DNA of 64,000 nt from Poa pratensis (taxonomy: Eukaryota > Streptophyta > Magnoliopsida > Poales > Poaceae), in contig CAMZMU010000034.1 in assembly GCA_947311845.1 (NCBI GenBank), positions 88,128,608-88,192,607 of the forward strand, written 5' to 3'. The position numbers and the translations under genes were made by a program. Under the pieces are notes generated by a model. That model saw only the letters and a program-made list of their open reading frames with translations. It was not told where the DNA came from and did not search any database. Below, one piece after another: positions 33,384 to 44,428 of this stretch; positions within the stretch are counted from its first letter, which is position 1; each line of letters opens with the position of its first letter.

Positions 33384-34348
33384 AATGCTTACTGTTAGGC
33401 GCTCGTCTTACTAGAAGCGCCAATTAATTAATAAAAAAATTGAAAAATGAAAATATCGTTAAAATTTAGAACCTTTTCCTATGATATCTAAAACAAGGCG
33501 TCATCTTGACAAAAGATAATCTAGCAAAAAGAATCGGCAGGGTGTAAACAGTCTCCTTTTTGTCATCAAGATGAAACAATTAAGCATCCTTTTTTAATGT
33601 AATTTGCTCGTACGGTTTTGTCTATTATTAAAGTTGTGTCTAATTTATATCAGCGGCAGTCTGTTGCAAGCTTTTTTGGTACGGACTACGTGGAACTCTA
33701 TCACAATATAAAAATTATATTCTTGTGGAAGGGGCAGCATTTTGTTGGTCACTATGGTATGCAGAAATGATGTTGTTTTTTATAAAAGAAAATCTGTGTA
33801 CGTTGCAAATCATATATGGCTACACTCATGGAGAGAATTGCAGCATCCAGAGCACAAAAAACTGTCCATAACGGCATGATCTGTGGAGCGAGCAGCTAAA
33901 CAGGTTTTCACCCAACATTGTTCCTCCGTTGCGTTAGGCTGCTTTATCCTTTTACCTTATGTTAAAATTTATGCTAGAAAAATTATAATGTCGTATAGAG
34001 ACCGGCTGTAACTCTTACGTTTGTATCGCCATGGTAGGAGAACCCCACCGGTAACACAGCATGTGCTACATTATATTTCCATCTATCGGCGAGGAACGAG
34101 TAAAAATATTCAATAAAACCAAACCTGTAGCAACATACGGGTATATCTAATGATGTTATAATGTTAAATTGAAACCATTTATGCTATGGTTCAAGCCATG
34201 CTTTTGTAGGTATGGTATTATGAACATCGTACATCTGCCTCGAAACACACATTAATATGACCATGAACCATGAATGAATCTCTCACTAAGAAAAGTAAGT
34301 TTCATCATATCTTTTTCTCCCGTTGCAACGCACGGGCCCTTTTGCTAG
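33384..34348 (+). mobile_element. Helitron 3' part carrying a LINE ORF2 fragment
   Basis: The 3' end has a hairpin (CCCGT 34319-34323 with ACGGG 34332-34336) followed by ...CCCTTTTGCTAG and then T, the standard Helitron terminus (CTRR, inserted before T). Unit B lacks the insertion (GTACTA|GAGCTAGC). The left border is placed where similarity to unit B stops; no clear 5' TC terminus preceded by A was found. Plus-strand 33503-33860 reads as a decayed LINE ORF2 C-terminus (TKDNLAK; later AAFCWSLWYAEM), so LINE sequence was captured or present before. Confidence 0.6.
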
Positions 34349-35023
34349 TTGAGTAATAAAAACTGGCATGATCGGAAAAAGAAAACTTGAGCTAGCTTAC
34401 GTTTTCCCTTTCTCTTTTTCTGTCTAGAACAATGTACTGGTTTACCATCATTCTACTCCATCAAATACTGGAGCAGGCATTTCGATCTTAGCTAGGAATA
34501 TGCGTAGATTTTTCAGTGTGGCGTGCAATGCAAAAGCGTCTCACGGTAGGAGAACCCCACTGCCGGTGACACATCATGTGTTACTGTCAGTCGTTGGCCG
34601 GTTCTCCGATGACACTGAAAGGATCGATGCTCCCAGGAAAAGGCAGTCATCTTGGAACGTTCAAAGGCACGCAGTCAGACCAGGGATATGGTCAAGTTGG
34701 CCGGAGTAGGGCCTGACGTGACACGCCAACAAATGGCAGCGATCGAGCCCATGTTAGAACCCTTTACTCCGTCGCTTGAAACGCGGCCGTCCCCCGATCG
34801 ATCAACCCCATCGTCGTCAGTAGCAAATGGCCGTTCTCCGATCGATTCGCGGAATGGTTTGCGTGGAATCCGCGCGAAGGAAGGGATCCGTGGAGCCGCC
34901 GGCCGACGGTGGCATGGCACGGCGCGCTCGCTTTCGGCGAGAAGGAACGCAGCACGAGCGCGTCTTGATCGTAATTCGCGATCGCCGTTACGCCCTGCAG
35001 CATTTGTCTTCCGTTGATTCTGG

Positions 35024-35352
35024 TCGACATGCCGAACGTACATGGCCATCACTTTCGCTCGCCGCCTATCTGCGTCTCTCTCGCTTTCTTCTTTGGCTTG
35101 TGGTTCGTGTCTTTTGCTCTGCAAAAGATCTGAATCGACAAAAGCGTCCTCAGTATCTGCTCCGGTTAAAGGTTTAACTAAATCCTCGGATGTAAATTAC
35201 AGGCTTAATTACAGCAGTGCGCTGAAGTGACCCTGGCCACATATCCATTCCTGCAGGCTGGCGCTGATTCGTGCTGCGTTTGGTTCTCTATTGCCCGATG
35301 GGTGGTGCTCGACGGCCGGCCGGGACAGAGCTAGCAGCGCACGGCGAGGACG
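35024..35352 (+). repeat. 329-bp tandem duplication, copy 1
   Basis: The unit from TCGACATGCCGAAC to GGCGAGGACG is followed at 35353 by the beginning of a second copy. That copy is interrupted by LINE-3 and resumes at 37758-38203. This copy is without the MITE and serves as the empty site. Confidence 0.9.
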
Positions 35353-35372
35353 TCGACATGCCGAACCTACAT

Positions 35373-37742
35373 TTTTTTTAGACTAAAAAAAGGGGCCTGC
35401 CCCCAACTTCATTAACAAAGCATCGAGCTACAAAGTCTTTTACAACACATCAGGTTTTTGGGACCTCACAGATAACCAAAGCTAAGAGAGAGATCCCACA
35501 ATTCAGCAAAACGTGCACCAGGAAACATATGAAACAACAAGCAACAAAGCTAAAACTACTCAAACTGCCACCAAGGCCTATCAGCAGCGCCCAAGTGCAG
35601 TCGTTTCTGATGAAAATCAACACTGTCTATCCTTCGACATAGTGGCGCCCACCCCTTCGTCTTGTTGAAGACTTCTTGCAGCACCGTCTTCATGAGATAG
35701 TTCTGCGAGGAAGAGCTCTTCCCACCTTTGGTTTCTGCAGTTCACTCCAATCGTCAGCCATTTGACATATATGATATACAATATCACAAGGATCCTTAGG
35801 CATAATTTGATCAAAACATGCTCTGTTTCTGGTTTTTCCAGATAACCCAAAACATTGCGGCTAGGAAAACCTTCACAGCCACTTTTTCATATCCTTGAAA
35901 ACCATCCACCCAATCCCCGAGATCATCGATTGTCTCAGGTGGGGTTTTTATATCAGCAGAACACGGAAACACCCCCATACAAATCTAGCGACAGGACAAG
36001 TGAGAAACAGATGGTTTATGCTTTCATCAGATGCACAAAACATACACTGTCCCTCACCTTCCCACCCTCTTCTTTTTAAGTATCTTTAGTTAGAGTCCTC
36101 TTCCACATCACTAACCACATGATTTTATTTTTTATTTTTTACGGGACTTTCATCCTCCACAACTGTTTGAAATTCTTACACGGATTTGTGGTCTGTAGGG
36201 CATTATACAAGGATTTGACAGTAAGTCCTTTTTGCCCTAGTTTCCAAAAAACCTTATCATCTCCTTGTGTTAGCGTAGTCCCATGAATAATCTCTAAGAG
36301 TTTAGCCCAATCAACACCTAGATCGCCCCACAAACACCTCCTAAAAACCAGACACGCCCCACTCGAGGCCACAACTCTATCCACTTTAATATTTTTATTA
36401 AAGGGCAGATCGTAAGGCCTGGAGAATGTGTTCTTCAAAGGCTGATCCCCATTCCAATTATCTTCCCAAAATCTCGTCTTGTTCTAGAATTGGGATTGCC
36501 CTGGTTTCGCTTCCATTTGTTCAATCGTCTCTTTTTGCAAATACTTTTTTCTCAAAAGATTCTGCCATTCACCGTCCTCATTCTCAAGCCTCCATAGCCA
36601 TTTACACAATAAACTAACATTCATCAGTTCAAGGTTCAAGACCCTAGTCCACCTAAATCTTTAGGAGAACACACAGTCTCCCATTTCATTAAATGGTATT
36701 TTCTAAAAACATCAAATCTTTTCCTCACACCGATCGGAGCGACGTAAAAAGAAAGCATAAAGAGAGGGACATTGGACAGGCAAGATTTCAATAAAGTTAC
36801 TCTCGATCCAATGTCCAGCAATTTCCCTTGCCAGCACCCCAAAATTTTCTCCATTTTCCCCTCGGCGGGTTTCCAATGAACATTTAAAAGCCTTTTTTTG
36901 TCAATGGGGACACCTAGATAACGTAAAGGAAGTGTACCTGACGTGCAGGTAAAAATTTCCTCATATATATGAATTTGCTCTACACAATCCCCCAAACCAT
37001 AAACTTCACTTTTTAGAAAATTTATTTTCAGACCCGACATCTGCTCAAAAAGACAAAGTAGGAACTTCAGATTTCTGGCGTTTTCAAAACCCTCTTGCAG
37101 CATAAAAAATTGTGTCATCCGCATACTGCAGGATGGCATATCCATTTTCTTGCAAATGAGGTACTAGCCTAGTAATCAAACGTGCTTGTTGTGCATTTTT
37201 AACCATCACATTCAAAGTGTCAACAGTAAAGTTAAACAGGATGGGAGACAGGGGATCCCCCTGTCTCACGCCTCTGTAGGTGTTAAAAAAAGTCATCATC
37301 TGATCATTCATTTTGATGTTCACTTTTCCACTAGTTATTACACTAAATATTAGGTCATTCCATTCATCAGAAAAGTCTTTCTTTAACATAACATTATATA
37401 AGAAAGCCCAATTGACATTGTCATAGGCCTTCTCAAAATCCACTTTAAATAAAACACCCGAATTTTTTTTTTTAACTTCATGAAGAATCTCATGAAGCAT
37501 CAGCACCCCTTCCATAATGAAACGGTTTTTCATAAAGGTCGTCTGCGTTTTGTCAATTAAATCGTCTGCAACGACCGCCAAACGATTATTCAGACTTTTA
37601 GTGATAATTGTTAGACGTTCGTTCATAAGACAGATGGGCCTAAATTTTTGAATTACCAGAGCATCTTCACACTTAGGAAGAAGAGTTATGGTTCCAAAGT
37701 TTAGTCTACCCACATCCAACCTCCCTCTAGCAAAATCGTCTT
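35373..37742 (-). mobile_element. LINE-3: 5'-truncated LINE, minus strand
   Basis: A perfect 15-bp target duplication ATGCCGAACCTACAT (35358-35372 and 37743-37757) flanks it. On the minus strand it ends in an A run (35379-35373), preceded by GTTGGGGGCAGGCCCC. It is truncated within ORF2, starting in the reverse transcriptase. It belongs to a lineage different from LINE-1 and LINE-2 but is close to the older fragment at 3375-4900. It inserted in the second copy of a 329-bp tandem duplication. Confidence 0.95.
35617..37719 (-). pseudogene. LINE-3 ORF2 remnant (reverse transcriptase to C-terminus)
   Basis: Minus-strand reading from 37719 gives LNFGTITLLPKCEDA, FRPICLMNE, KVDFEKAYDNVNW, VRQGDPLSPILFNF and the catalytic QYADDTIF (about 37110). 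The frame then shifts and continues as FEQMSGLKINFLKSEVYG, LRYLGVPIDKKRL and CWQGKLLDIGSRVTLLKSCLSN (to 36636). Further pieces extend through 36438-36139 (WGDLGVDWAKLL, WKLGQKGLTVKSLYNAL) to 35617. Endonuclease and ORF1 are absent because of 5' truncation. Several frameshifts and stops make it non-functional. Confidence 0.88.
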
Positions 37743-37757
37743 ATGCCGAACCTACAT

Positions 37758-38203
37758 GGCCATCACTTTCGCTCGCCGCCTATCTGCGTCTCTCTCTCTC
37801 GCTTTCTTCTTTGGTTGTGGTTCCTGTCTTTTGCTCCAAAAGATCTGAATCGACAAAAGCGTCCTCAGTATCTGCTCCGGCTAAGGGCTCGCTTGGATTC
37901 GCGTTTAGATTTCCACTCCGTGAAATACGGCACAGGCTAGCGTTAATTTACGGACGTTCCACCCTCCGTAAAACATTACCGGCTGTTTACGGTCCAAATA
38001 CCTGGAATCCAATCGGGGCCTAAAGGTTTAACTAGTTTTCGGAAGTTAATTACAGTTTAATTACAGCAGTGCGCTGAAGTGACCCGGGCCACATATGCAC
38101 CTGCAGGCTGGCGCTGATTCGTGCTGCGTTTGGTTCTCTATTGCCCGACGGGTAGTGCTCGATGGCCGGCCGGGATAGAGCTAGCAGCGCACGGCGAGGA
38201 CGT
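37758..38203 (+). repeat. 329-bp tandem duplication, copy 2 (with MITE)
   Basis: This continues the copy begun at 35353-35372 and interrupted by LINE-3. Subtracting the 136-bp MITE and 3-bp TSD leaves a length matching copy 1 within two bases. A related but more diverged version is at about 43987-44235 in unit B. Confidence 0.88.
37885..38020. mobile_element. Tourist-like (PIF/Harbinger) MITE
   Basis: The ends GGGCTCGCTTGGATTC and GAATCCAATCGGGGCC are inverted repeats with 13 of 16 matches. They are flanked by TAA (37882-37884, 38021-38023), the usual 3-bp target of this group. The duplicate at 35160-35175 shows the site without the insertion. Confidence 0.88.
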
Positions 38204-38245
38204 GTACGAGGGTTAATTTTTTGTCTTTGTTTCTAGCTGCACCTA

Positions 38246-38369
38246 CTCCCTCCGTTCCAAAATAGATGACTTTCATTTGTCTACATACGGATGTATGTAG
38301 ACATCTTTTAGTGTGTACATACATCCATATGTGGATATATGGAAGTCAAATAATTTGAAACGGAGGGAG
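38246..38369. mobile_element. Stowaway (Tc1/mariner) MITE
   Basis: The 124-bp element starts CTCCCTCCGTTCCAAAATA and ends TTTGAAACGGAGGGAG, flanked by TA on both sides. These are the diagnostic Stowaway ends in grasses. The interior is a long imperfect palindrome (ACATACGGATGTATGTAGAC...). Confidence 0.97.
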
Positions 38370-38855
38370 TAGTCGTTTGGTTTCCGAACAGCCGTCAATA
38401 GCCTGCTCCATGCACCGCATCATGCATGGTAGTTCATGAGCCTAAAATCATAAGTTAAGAGCGGCCCTGAATTTGTGTAGGATCTGCATCTCCAATCATA
38501 CTGATCTTTGTCCGTGTAGCCCTACCTTCCGCATCCTGCATTACATACAATCGTTATAGTTGTGTCTCTCTAATCATGTGTACTGCATTTTGGCCGTATA
38601 TACACCTGCATAATTGTATCGTGTTTGGTTGTAGATTCTCGGGTTGGTTGCATAGCATGATTGTGTTTGGTTTTCTTATTTCGTGTTAGTAGCAGGACCA
38701 GATTGTGTCCGGTTTTAGAGAAATAATATTATCGATAAAGTTGGTGTGTAGCATCAATCATGTGGTAAAGAAATATAATGAGATTAATTTGTGCATTGGA
38801 CTCGGTCGGAATCGATCCGATATACGATTCGATATGTGTGGAAATCACATATATA

Positions 38856-41541
38856 TCTCTACTATATAATATGGCTTGAGAAGGTGTTGGTACGTCATTT
38901 TTTTTGCCAATTTTGCCCTCCACCAAATCACATATTTACCCACCACTGCCACCCATAAGTCATATACCGGTTCGTTCAGATTTTGCCCTCCACCAAATCT
39001 CGTGGTCAACACAGCGAAGCGGTAGGTGGAAAAAAGAAAAAAGGAACTCACCCTCGACACCCACCCCCGGCCACCCCCGACCTCACGCAGGGCCCCGGTC
39101 GCCGCTTCCCACTCCCGGCCGCCTCCCCATCCCCACCGCCGCTCTCCCACCGCCGGATCCCCTCCCTTCGCTGCCGGATCCCAGCCGGCCGGGCTGATTT
39201 CCGCCTCCAGCTTACGCTGCCGAGGCTCTACTCCGCCCCGTGCTCCTGTCGCCCGGTGCTGCTCCACGTCGCCGCCGTGCTCAGCCCCGTCGCCGGTGGC
39301 AGCCGGGCCATGGAGCCGGTGGCGCACGGGGACCTCGACGTGGGGGAGCTCCGGATAGAGAGGACCAGGAGGAGCACGGGGGCGGCGAACTCGCTGGGGC
39401 GGCGCGGAGAGGTTGCCGGCTGGTGCGGCGTGCGGAGGTCGTGTGCGGATCGGCGCGCGTCTTTGCAGTCAAAGCGTCGACGATGCGCCGCCCGTCTTCT
39501 TTCCCCCACCGTGCCGCCACCACCGTCCCTCACGCCGCCTTCTTCATTCCCCACTCCCATCCACCATGGTTTCCTAAGCCGGCCAGCTCCACGGCGCACA
39601 ACGCCCCCGCCTCCGAACGCATCTCCATGTGCACTAGACACCCTGGCCGCATTTTCCCCCGGTCGATCTGCGCAGCTCAGCTCCTCCCTTGACTGCGTCG
39701 CCGCCAATCCTGAATTCGCCATTCAGATCCAGAGCACCACGCCGGAGACGGAGGCGTACGAAGACTACGAGAAGAAGCCGGTGAGTCTGATTACCCCGTT
39801 GTTTCCCGTGATCTACTCTGAACCCCGTTGTGCAGAAGACTAGGAGATGTAAGATTGATGTTACAGTGTCTCTACTGATCGCCCAAGCACCAAGCACCCA
39901 GCCGTTGAGTTTATTGATAATATGATCTCTTTTTTCTTGTCCATGTGCGCTTTCAGTGTATTACTCTCTGCACGAGGTCAATGTTTCTTCAACATGAATC
40001 ATGACGAGTTCTTCCCTTTGATGCGTTTCTGTTATCAGGTCAGGTGTCAAATCTTTCAAAGGTAGTGTATGGAGCAGGTTCACATACATATTATGGCCTA
40101 ATCACTAGCTCTCTTAGCAACCGAAGATGTAGTTGGTCTCCAGTAATAAATCTTAAAGCAACACGTTCTCTGATATTTATCTTGCAAACTAGGTTCATAG
40201 TAATCATTTTTTCGATATCATGCTCCCCGAGCAAACTGTTTATTCAGGGTAATTCAGCTGACATAAATCGTTTGCTTGGTTCGGTTATTAGTATTGTCTA
40301 AATCATTTCAGTAATCGCAGGTTAACTTTCCAGACTCACTTGTAATCATTGAGAAGGAACTTGGTTTTCAGTCATCTGCTAATTCATTGTCAGGTGTTGC
40401 ACCATCGAAGCCGAAATCCCAATCCCAGCCTCCATCCCACAGCATTCATGTTAATCCAAAATATTTGGAAGCAAGATAAAAAATACAGCAACAAAATTAG
40501 GCAAGCCACATATTATTTTGTCAATTTCTGTAGATGTACTCATGCTCTGCTCTTATTGATGGGAAACATCCGAAGAGTTACATTTATCTTGTAAAAATGC
40601 ATCCTGAGTATACTGTTGTATGTACTGTTTTTTCGCGTGCAAGCTGAAGCTTTCGAAAGACACAGGCTTTTGTCGATTGGGCAGGTAACTACTTAAGAAA
40701 TATTGATAATTCGTTTCACGATGGCTGGAATGAGATGAGGATACTCTCTCAGACATTGGGGTGTAATATGTTTAATGCTATAACACATTTTTAGATAACT
40801 GCTATGCTTTTTTGGTGGTAAATAAAGCTTTTCTTACAGTGCAATGTAAAATATGAGAAAATGATCTAACTTGAAAATACAGTCTTGTATAGCTTACCGA
40901 GACTGCAATGTGACTATGTAGGCATTTTTAGATGATTTTCATGTGTGTTATATGACCACTGATCATTCACCTTAATCATATAGTTGTGTTTACAATATAC
41001 AGATTTCGGATATGCCATCAGACCTCATGCTCCAACTGTCAATCTCCTGCTGTAGTTCGGATCAACGCTCAAGTTGGAGTCAAAATCTTCTCTTATGCAT
41101 CTTAGAAGAATAGGAAGATACCAGAAAATGCAGGTTTACATGTGATTGATATTGGTCTCTATGTTCAGTTCCAACTCGCTCAAGCCAGCTGCGGTGTGAT
41201 GATTTAAGCTTATGCAGACGTAACAACATCACAATCCGCATATGTTTTGTTGATTCTCAAACATAAACATAGGTGTTGTGACGAGGACATGTAACAAATG
41301 CAGTTTGATCTGCAGATCATTGATTGTAATACTAAGTAGATCTTGCAGATCATATTGTTTAGCATTGAGTAAACAATTACTAAAGGCTGGTTACATCTTT
41401 GAAACATTGGAGAAATTTTTTGTGCGCTATTTTACACTATATATGCATTAATATTTCCTTGATAATTAAAAGAAATAGATATTTATTACAACAATATCGC
41501 AAGTCTTATATTTCCGTGGCAACGCACGGACATTCAACTAG
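38856..41541 (+). mobile_element. Non-autonomous Helitron
   Basis: The 5' end TCTCTACTATATAATATGG follows an A (38855). The 3' end carries the hairpin TCCGTG-GCAACG-CACGGA (41513-41530) and terminates ...CATTCAACTAG (41541), followed by T. This is the Helitron signature: TC...CTRR, insertion between A and T, no target duplication. At 2686 bp it has no Rep/helicase gene. It contains a GC-rich block (39030-39780) and exon-like coding stretches (separate entry), consistent with captured gene pieces. A 23-bp direct repeat GATTAATTTGTGCATTGGAC... (38782 and 41816) lies outside both ends. Confidence 0.92.
39700..40620 (+). pseudogene. Exon-like fragments captured in the Helitron
   Basis: Three open, protein-like stretches are separated by intron-like AT-rich DNA. 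The first, about 39700-39780, reads NPEFAIQIQS...YEDYEKKP and ends at a GTGAGT donor. The second, about 40365-40480, follows TTTTCAG and is rich in Ser, Pro, Lys and Gln ([18 protein letters not shown], then NPKYLE). The third, about 40545-40618, reads ALIDGKHPKSYIYLVKMHP. They could be exons of one gene or of several. I do not recognise the source. No continuous ORF joins them, so this is inferred from pattern only. Confidence 0.4.
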
Positions 41542-42269
41542 TATATATATATATAGCTTAATTTTGGCGCCGGACGCATTTAGAAGATCTTCTTGTTATG
41601 GTTCGAAAGAAGGAGATCTTGTTACTCGCTCTCCCCCAGATCGTGCATGTATATGTGTCGGATTGGACTAAGCCTGGCCCGACCAAAGTTCGATGCTGCG
41701 TGTGATCGCCTGACGGTCACCACTACTACGGGCTCGATCTGTCACAAATCACAACTGACAAGCAAGAGCTACAATCAACCAGACGTTGCTGTGTGAGAAA
41801 CCCTATATACAGGTTGATTAATTTGTGCATTGGACTCGATCTGTCACAAGGGACGGCGATCTCTGTCACACTTCAGAAAGCTGGTGTGGCAACCAACAAT
41901 TATCCATGGCGGATAAGCCTCACGGCCAGATGCATGTATCAAATGTCTCCATTTAGTCACTCATGTATTATCCAAAAGCAAAGGGCCTTATACACATCGG
42001 AGAGGACGACAGCGAACGGACTCTAATACTGTCTATGTACAGTGGAAGTATGTATGTACACTGGAACGGACTCTAATACTGTCTATGTACAGTCTTCTCC
42101 ACAGCCTGATCCCCACAAGGGCGGCTTCGATTACTTACAGCGGACGATGGAAGATCGTCCCGGTGGATTATTCGGGGAACTCCTCCCCAGTTTGTTTCCT
42201 ATTCACAGTATGTACTATGTACTCATGTAATTTGGTATGGCATATATGTCGACGGCGTTGGTTGTTTGC

Positions 42270-42719
42270 TCACTGGCACTGGCGGTTGTCGCCGGCGAAG
42301 GAGCCGGCGGAGAGTCGACTGGCCCGGGGCCTGAACGACCCGGTCGCGGCGACGGGCCTCTGGCTCTGGGACTTCTGTGACGGCGCGATGGCCCTCCGGG
42401 CCAAAATACGGGAGCCAGAGCCGGTAGGAACGACGGCGGACGGCGGTGAAGAAGGCGGTGAGGCGGGCTTGCTGTGGGCGACCGCGACGGGCTTGCGGTC
42501 CTTGTGTAGGCTGCAACGGAAGGAGCCCGGGTGGTTCGTAGGCGAGCACATGCAGGAGCGGCGGCTCTTGCCGGCCGGCGGCGACGAGACGCTGACGGAC
42601 TTGGCCGGCGAGCGGGTGGCGCCGGCGGGGGCGAGCTTGACGCGGTTGGGGGAGGCGGAGCCGTAGTTGGGAATCGACAGGACCGGGCCGCTGGGCCGAG
42701 TCGAAGCTGCAGTCGCCAT
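42270..42719 (-). CDS. Serine-rich plant protein with C-x-C-S-P-T-N-H motif, copy B
   Basis: This intact 149-codon ORF starts at 42719 (MATAASTRPSGPV) and ends SFAGDNRQCQ. It aligns with copy A over its whole length: SGPVLSIPNYGSASP at residues 10-24, SPAKSVSVSS near 37-46 and CMCSPTNHPGSFRCSLHK at 56-73. The last is the family hallmark in its usual form with Pro. The paired Cys and His suggest metal binding or a folded core, but the function is unknown. A TATA box (CTATATATT) lies at 42842-42850 and the upstream 1.3 kb is shared with copy A, so regulation may be shared. Conservation of two open copies, while nearby repeats are broken, argues for selection. Long ORFs on the plus strand across the gene are shadows. 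Confidence 0.87.
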   Translation of the reverse strand: MATAASTRPSGPVLSIPNYGSASPNRVKLAPAGATRSPAKSVSVSSPPAGKSRRSCMCSPTNHPGSFRCSLHKDRKPVAVAHSKPASPPSSPPSAVVPTGSGSRILARRAIAPSQKSQSQRPVAATGSFRPRASRLSAGSFAGDNRQCQ

Positions 42720-42841
42720 GAGAGATCAGAGAGCGCGCGCGATCAGTTGGAAATAGGTGAGGGAAGGCGAGCGGAGGTTTTTTTGTCGCTCTGGTGGTTT
42801 GGAGCAGTTGGAGTAAACTGAGAAGGGCGCGCGTTGGATGA

Positions 42842-42850
42842 AATATATAG
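42842..42850 (-). promoter_or_regulatory. TATA box of gene copy B
   Basis: The minus-strand reading is CTATATATT, about 125 bp upstream of the ATG at 42719, matching the position in copy A. Confidence 0.7.
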
Positions 42851-44239
42851 AGCAGAGCAGAGCAAGCCAGGGTTATTTCGTAACTTCTGATCGTGGAAGC
42901 CTTTGCTATGGGCCCGGACGGCAGCACACCAGAACGGGTCCTAGATTCAGGTCAAGGTAGGTCCACTCTCCAGTATTCTTAGGTTTCATATGCCTACTTC
43001 CTTTGAAAGTTTTCTGGCAAAATTCGTGTCACTTTCTCGCATTACAAACCAGTAGTGATTTTCTTTTGGCATGACAAACCAGTAGTGATTGACTACATAC
43101 ACTAGTAGCACGTAAATAAACATATCAATTTGCCATGCTTTGGTTCTTCCATTTAAATACACAATCCATGTTGAACAATTTCTTAACATGTGTATCATAC
43201 GGTCGTTTTCCGTGGGTACTAGAGCTAGCTTACGTTTTCTTCTTCCTCTTCTTTCACGAACAGTGTACTGGTTTACCACCATTCTACCACATCAAATACT
43301 GAAGATTGTCCTAGCTAGGAATATGAGTAATGTTTTCGGTGTGGCGTGCAAAAGCTTCTCAAGGAGATTCATATTCGGCAGCCGGTATTTCTAGCACTCC
43401 GTGCATGTGCCGATTCAGCCGGCCGGAATTCGGCAATGCCCATGCCATTCCTGTGTTAAGTGCGCAGATGCAGGTGCAGCCCACCGGTTCTGTATCACAT
43501 CGATCCCCATGTTACTGTCAGTTAACCGGTTCCGCATACTGAAAGCATGGACCCAGAAAAATCATCTTGGAACATTCAGAGGTTGCAGGCAGGTAGAAGA
43601 TGGTCAAGTTGGCCGGAGTAGGACCTGACATGACACGCCAACACACGGCAGCCACCGATCGATGAGACCAGCCGCCGGGTAGTGGTGTCGATCCTCTACT
43701 CCGTCGCTTGAAACCCGGCCGTCCAACGATCGATCGCCGCCGTCGGCCTCAGTCGCAAATGGCCGTCGACGTCCATCGTTCCGGCCAACTGCCGAAGATC
43801 TTTAGTTCGCCGAATGGTTTGCGTGGAGTCCGCGTGAAGGAAGGGATCTCCGTGGAGCCGCCGATGGTGCATATTGTGGTGGCGGCGCTCGCTTTCGGCG
43901 AGAAGCGTCGCACGAGCGCGTCGTGATACGGCTCTGTCTGATCGCGGCTGCCGCTACGACAACTCTGCATCTGGGATCCTTTGATTCTAGCTGGTCGACC
44001 TGCCGAACCGAACGTGGCCGTCTCTGTCGCTGCCTATCCGTTTCTCTATCGCTTTCTTGCTCTCGTTGGGGTTCTTGTCTTTTGCTCTTCGTTTTTTATT
44101 TTTACCGTGAAAGGTCCGGGTGAATGGCAAGATCTGAATCGACAAAACCTCTCCCTCGGAACTTGCGTCAGTTAAAGCTTAATTATTAGTTCTGGCGAGA
44201 AAATTACAGGCTTAATTACAGCAGTGTGGTACAGCGACC

Positions 44240-44428
44240 ATGGTAACAAGATGCGGCAGAGAAGAAGGACCTGATTGTTTTTTAATTTCTACTCTGAGGT
44301 CTTTCTTGTAAAAGCTAAGGACTTGTTTGTAATTTTTTTATTCCTTAAGGTCCTCTATGTAATGTTACCTGTCGCTTAATAGAGCTTCTGGGTCTTCGGG
44401 CCCCTTCCCCTGTTAAAAAAAAAAAAAA
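44240..44428 (+). mobile_element. LINE 3' end with poly(A), strongly 5'-truncated
   Basis: Similarity to unit A ends near 44235. What follows (TTCTACTCTGAGGTC, then CGCTTAATAGAGCTTCTGGG and a run of 14 A, 44415-44428) looks like a non-LTR retrotransposon 3' UTR. No target duplication was found. Confidence 0.5.

Larger units (their letters stand above)
30060..35352 (-). repeat. Segmental duplication, unit A (partner 41870-44235)
   Basis: Shared landmarks in the same order and orientation are: GGCAACCAACAAT...ATCCATGG downstream of the gene; the serine-rich gene; ACGGGTCCTAGATTC...GGTCAAGGTAGGTCCACTC (31996 / 42936); the CCATGCTGAACAATTTC-type block (33326 / 43165); GAGCTAGCTTACGTTTTC (34388 / 43222); GGTCAAGTTGGCCGGAGTAGG (34689 / 43601); GGAATGGTTTGCGTGGA (34851 / 43813); and ACAGGCTTAATTACAGCAGTG. 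Unit A is larger because it took insertions at 31170, 32101, 32547 and 33384. The last 329 bp are again duplicated next door. Confidence 0.85.
41870..44235 (-). repeat. Segmental duplication, unit B (partner 30060-35352)
   Basis: This copy contains the same landmarks as unit A without its four insertions, so it approximates the ancestral arrangement. It has its own small changes, such as a doubled ACAAACCAGTAGTGATT at about 43044 and 43075 and a repeated GAACGGACTCTAATACTGTC at about 42014 and 42064. Confidence 0.85.

Noticed and set aside
38983..39843. 286-codon ORF in the Helitron
   Set aside because: Composition (Pro, Arg, Ser) follows the GC-rich patch; all six frames are open. Only the end (about 39700-39780) looks exon-like.
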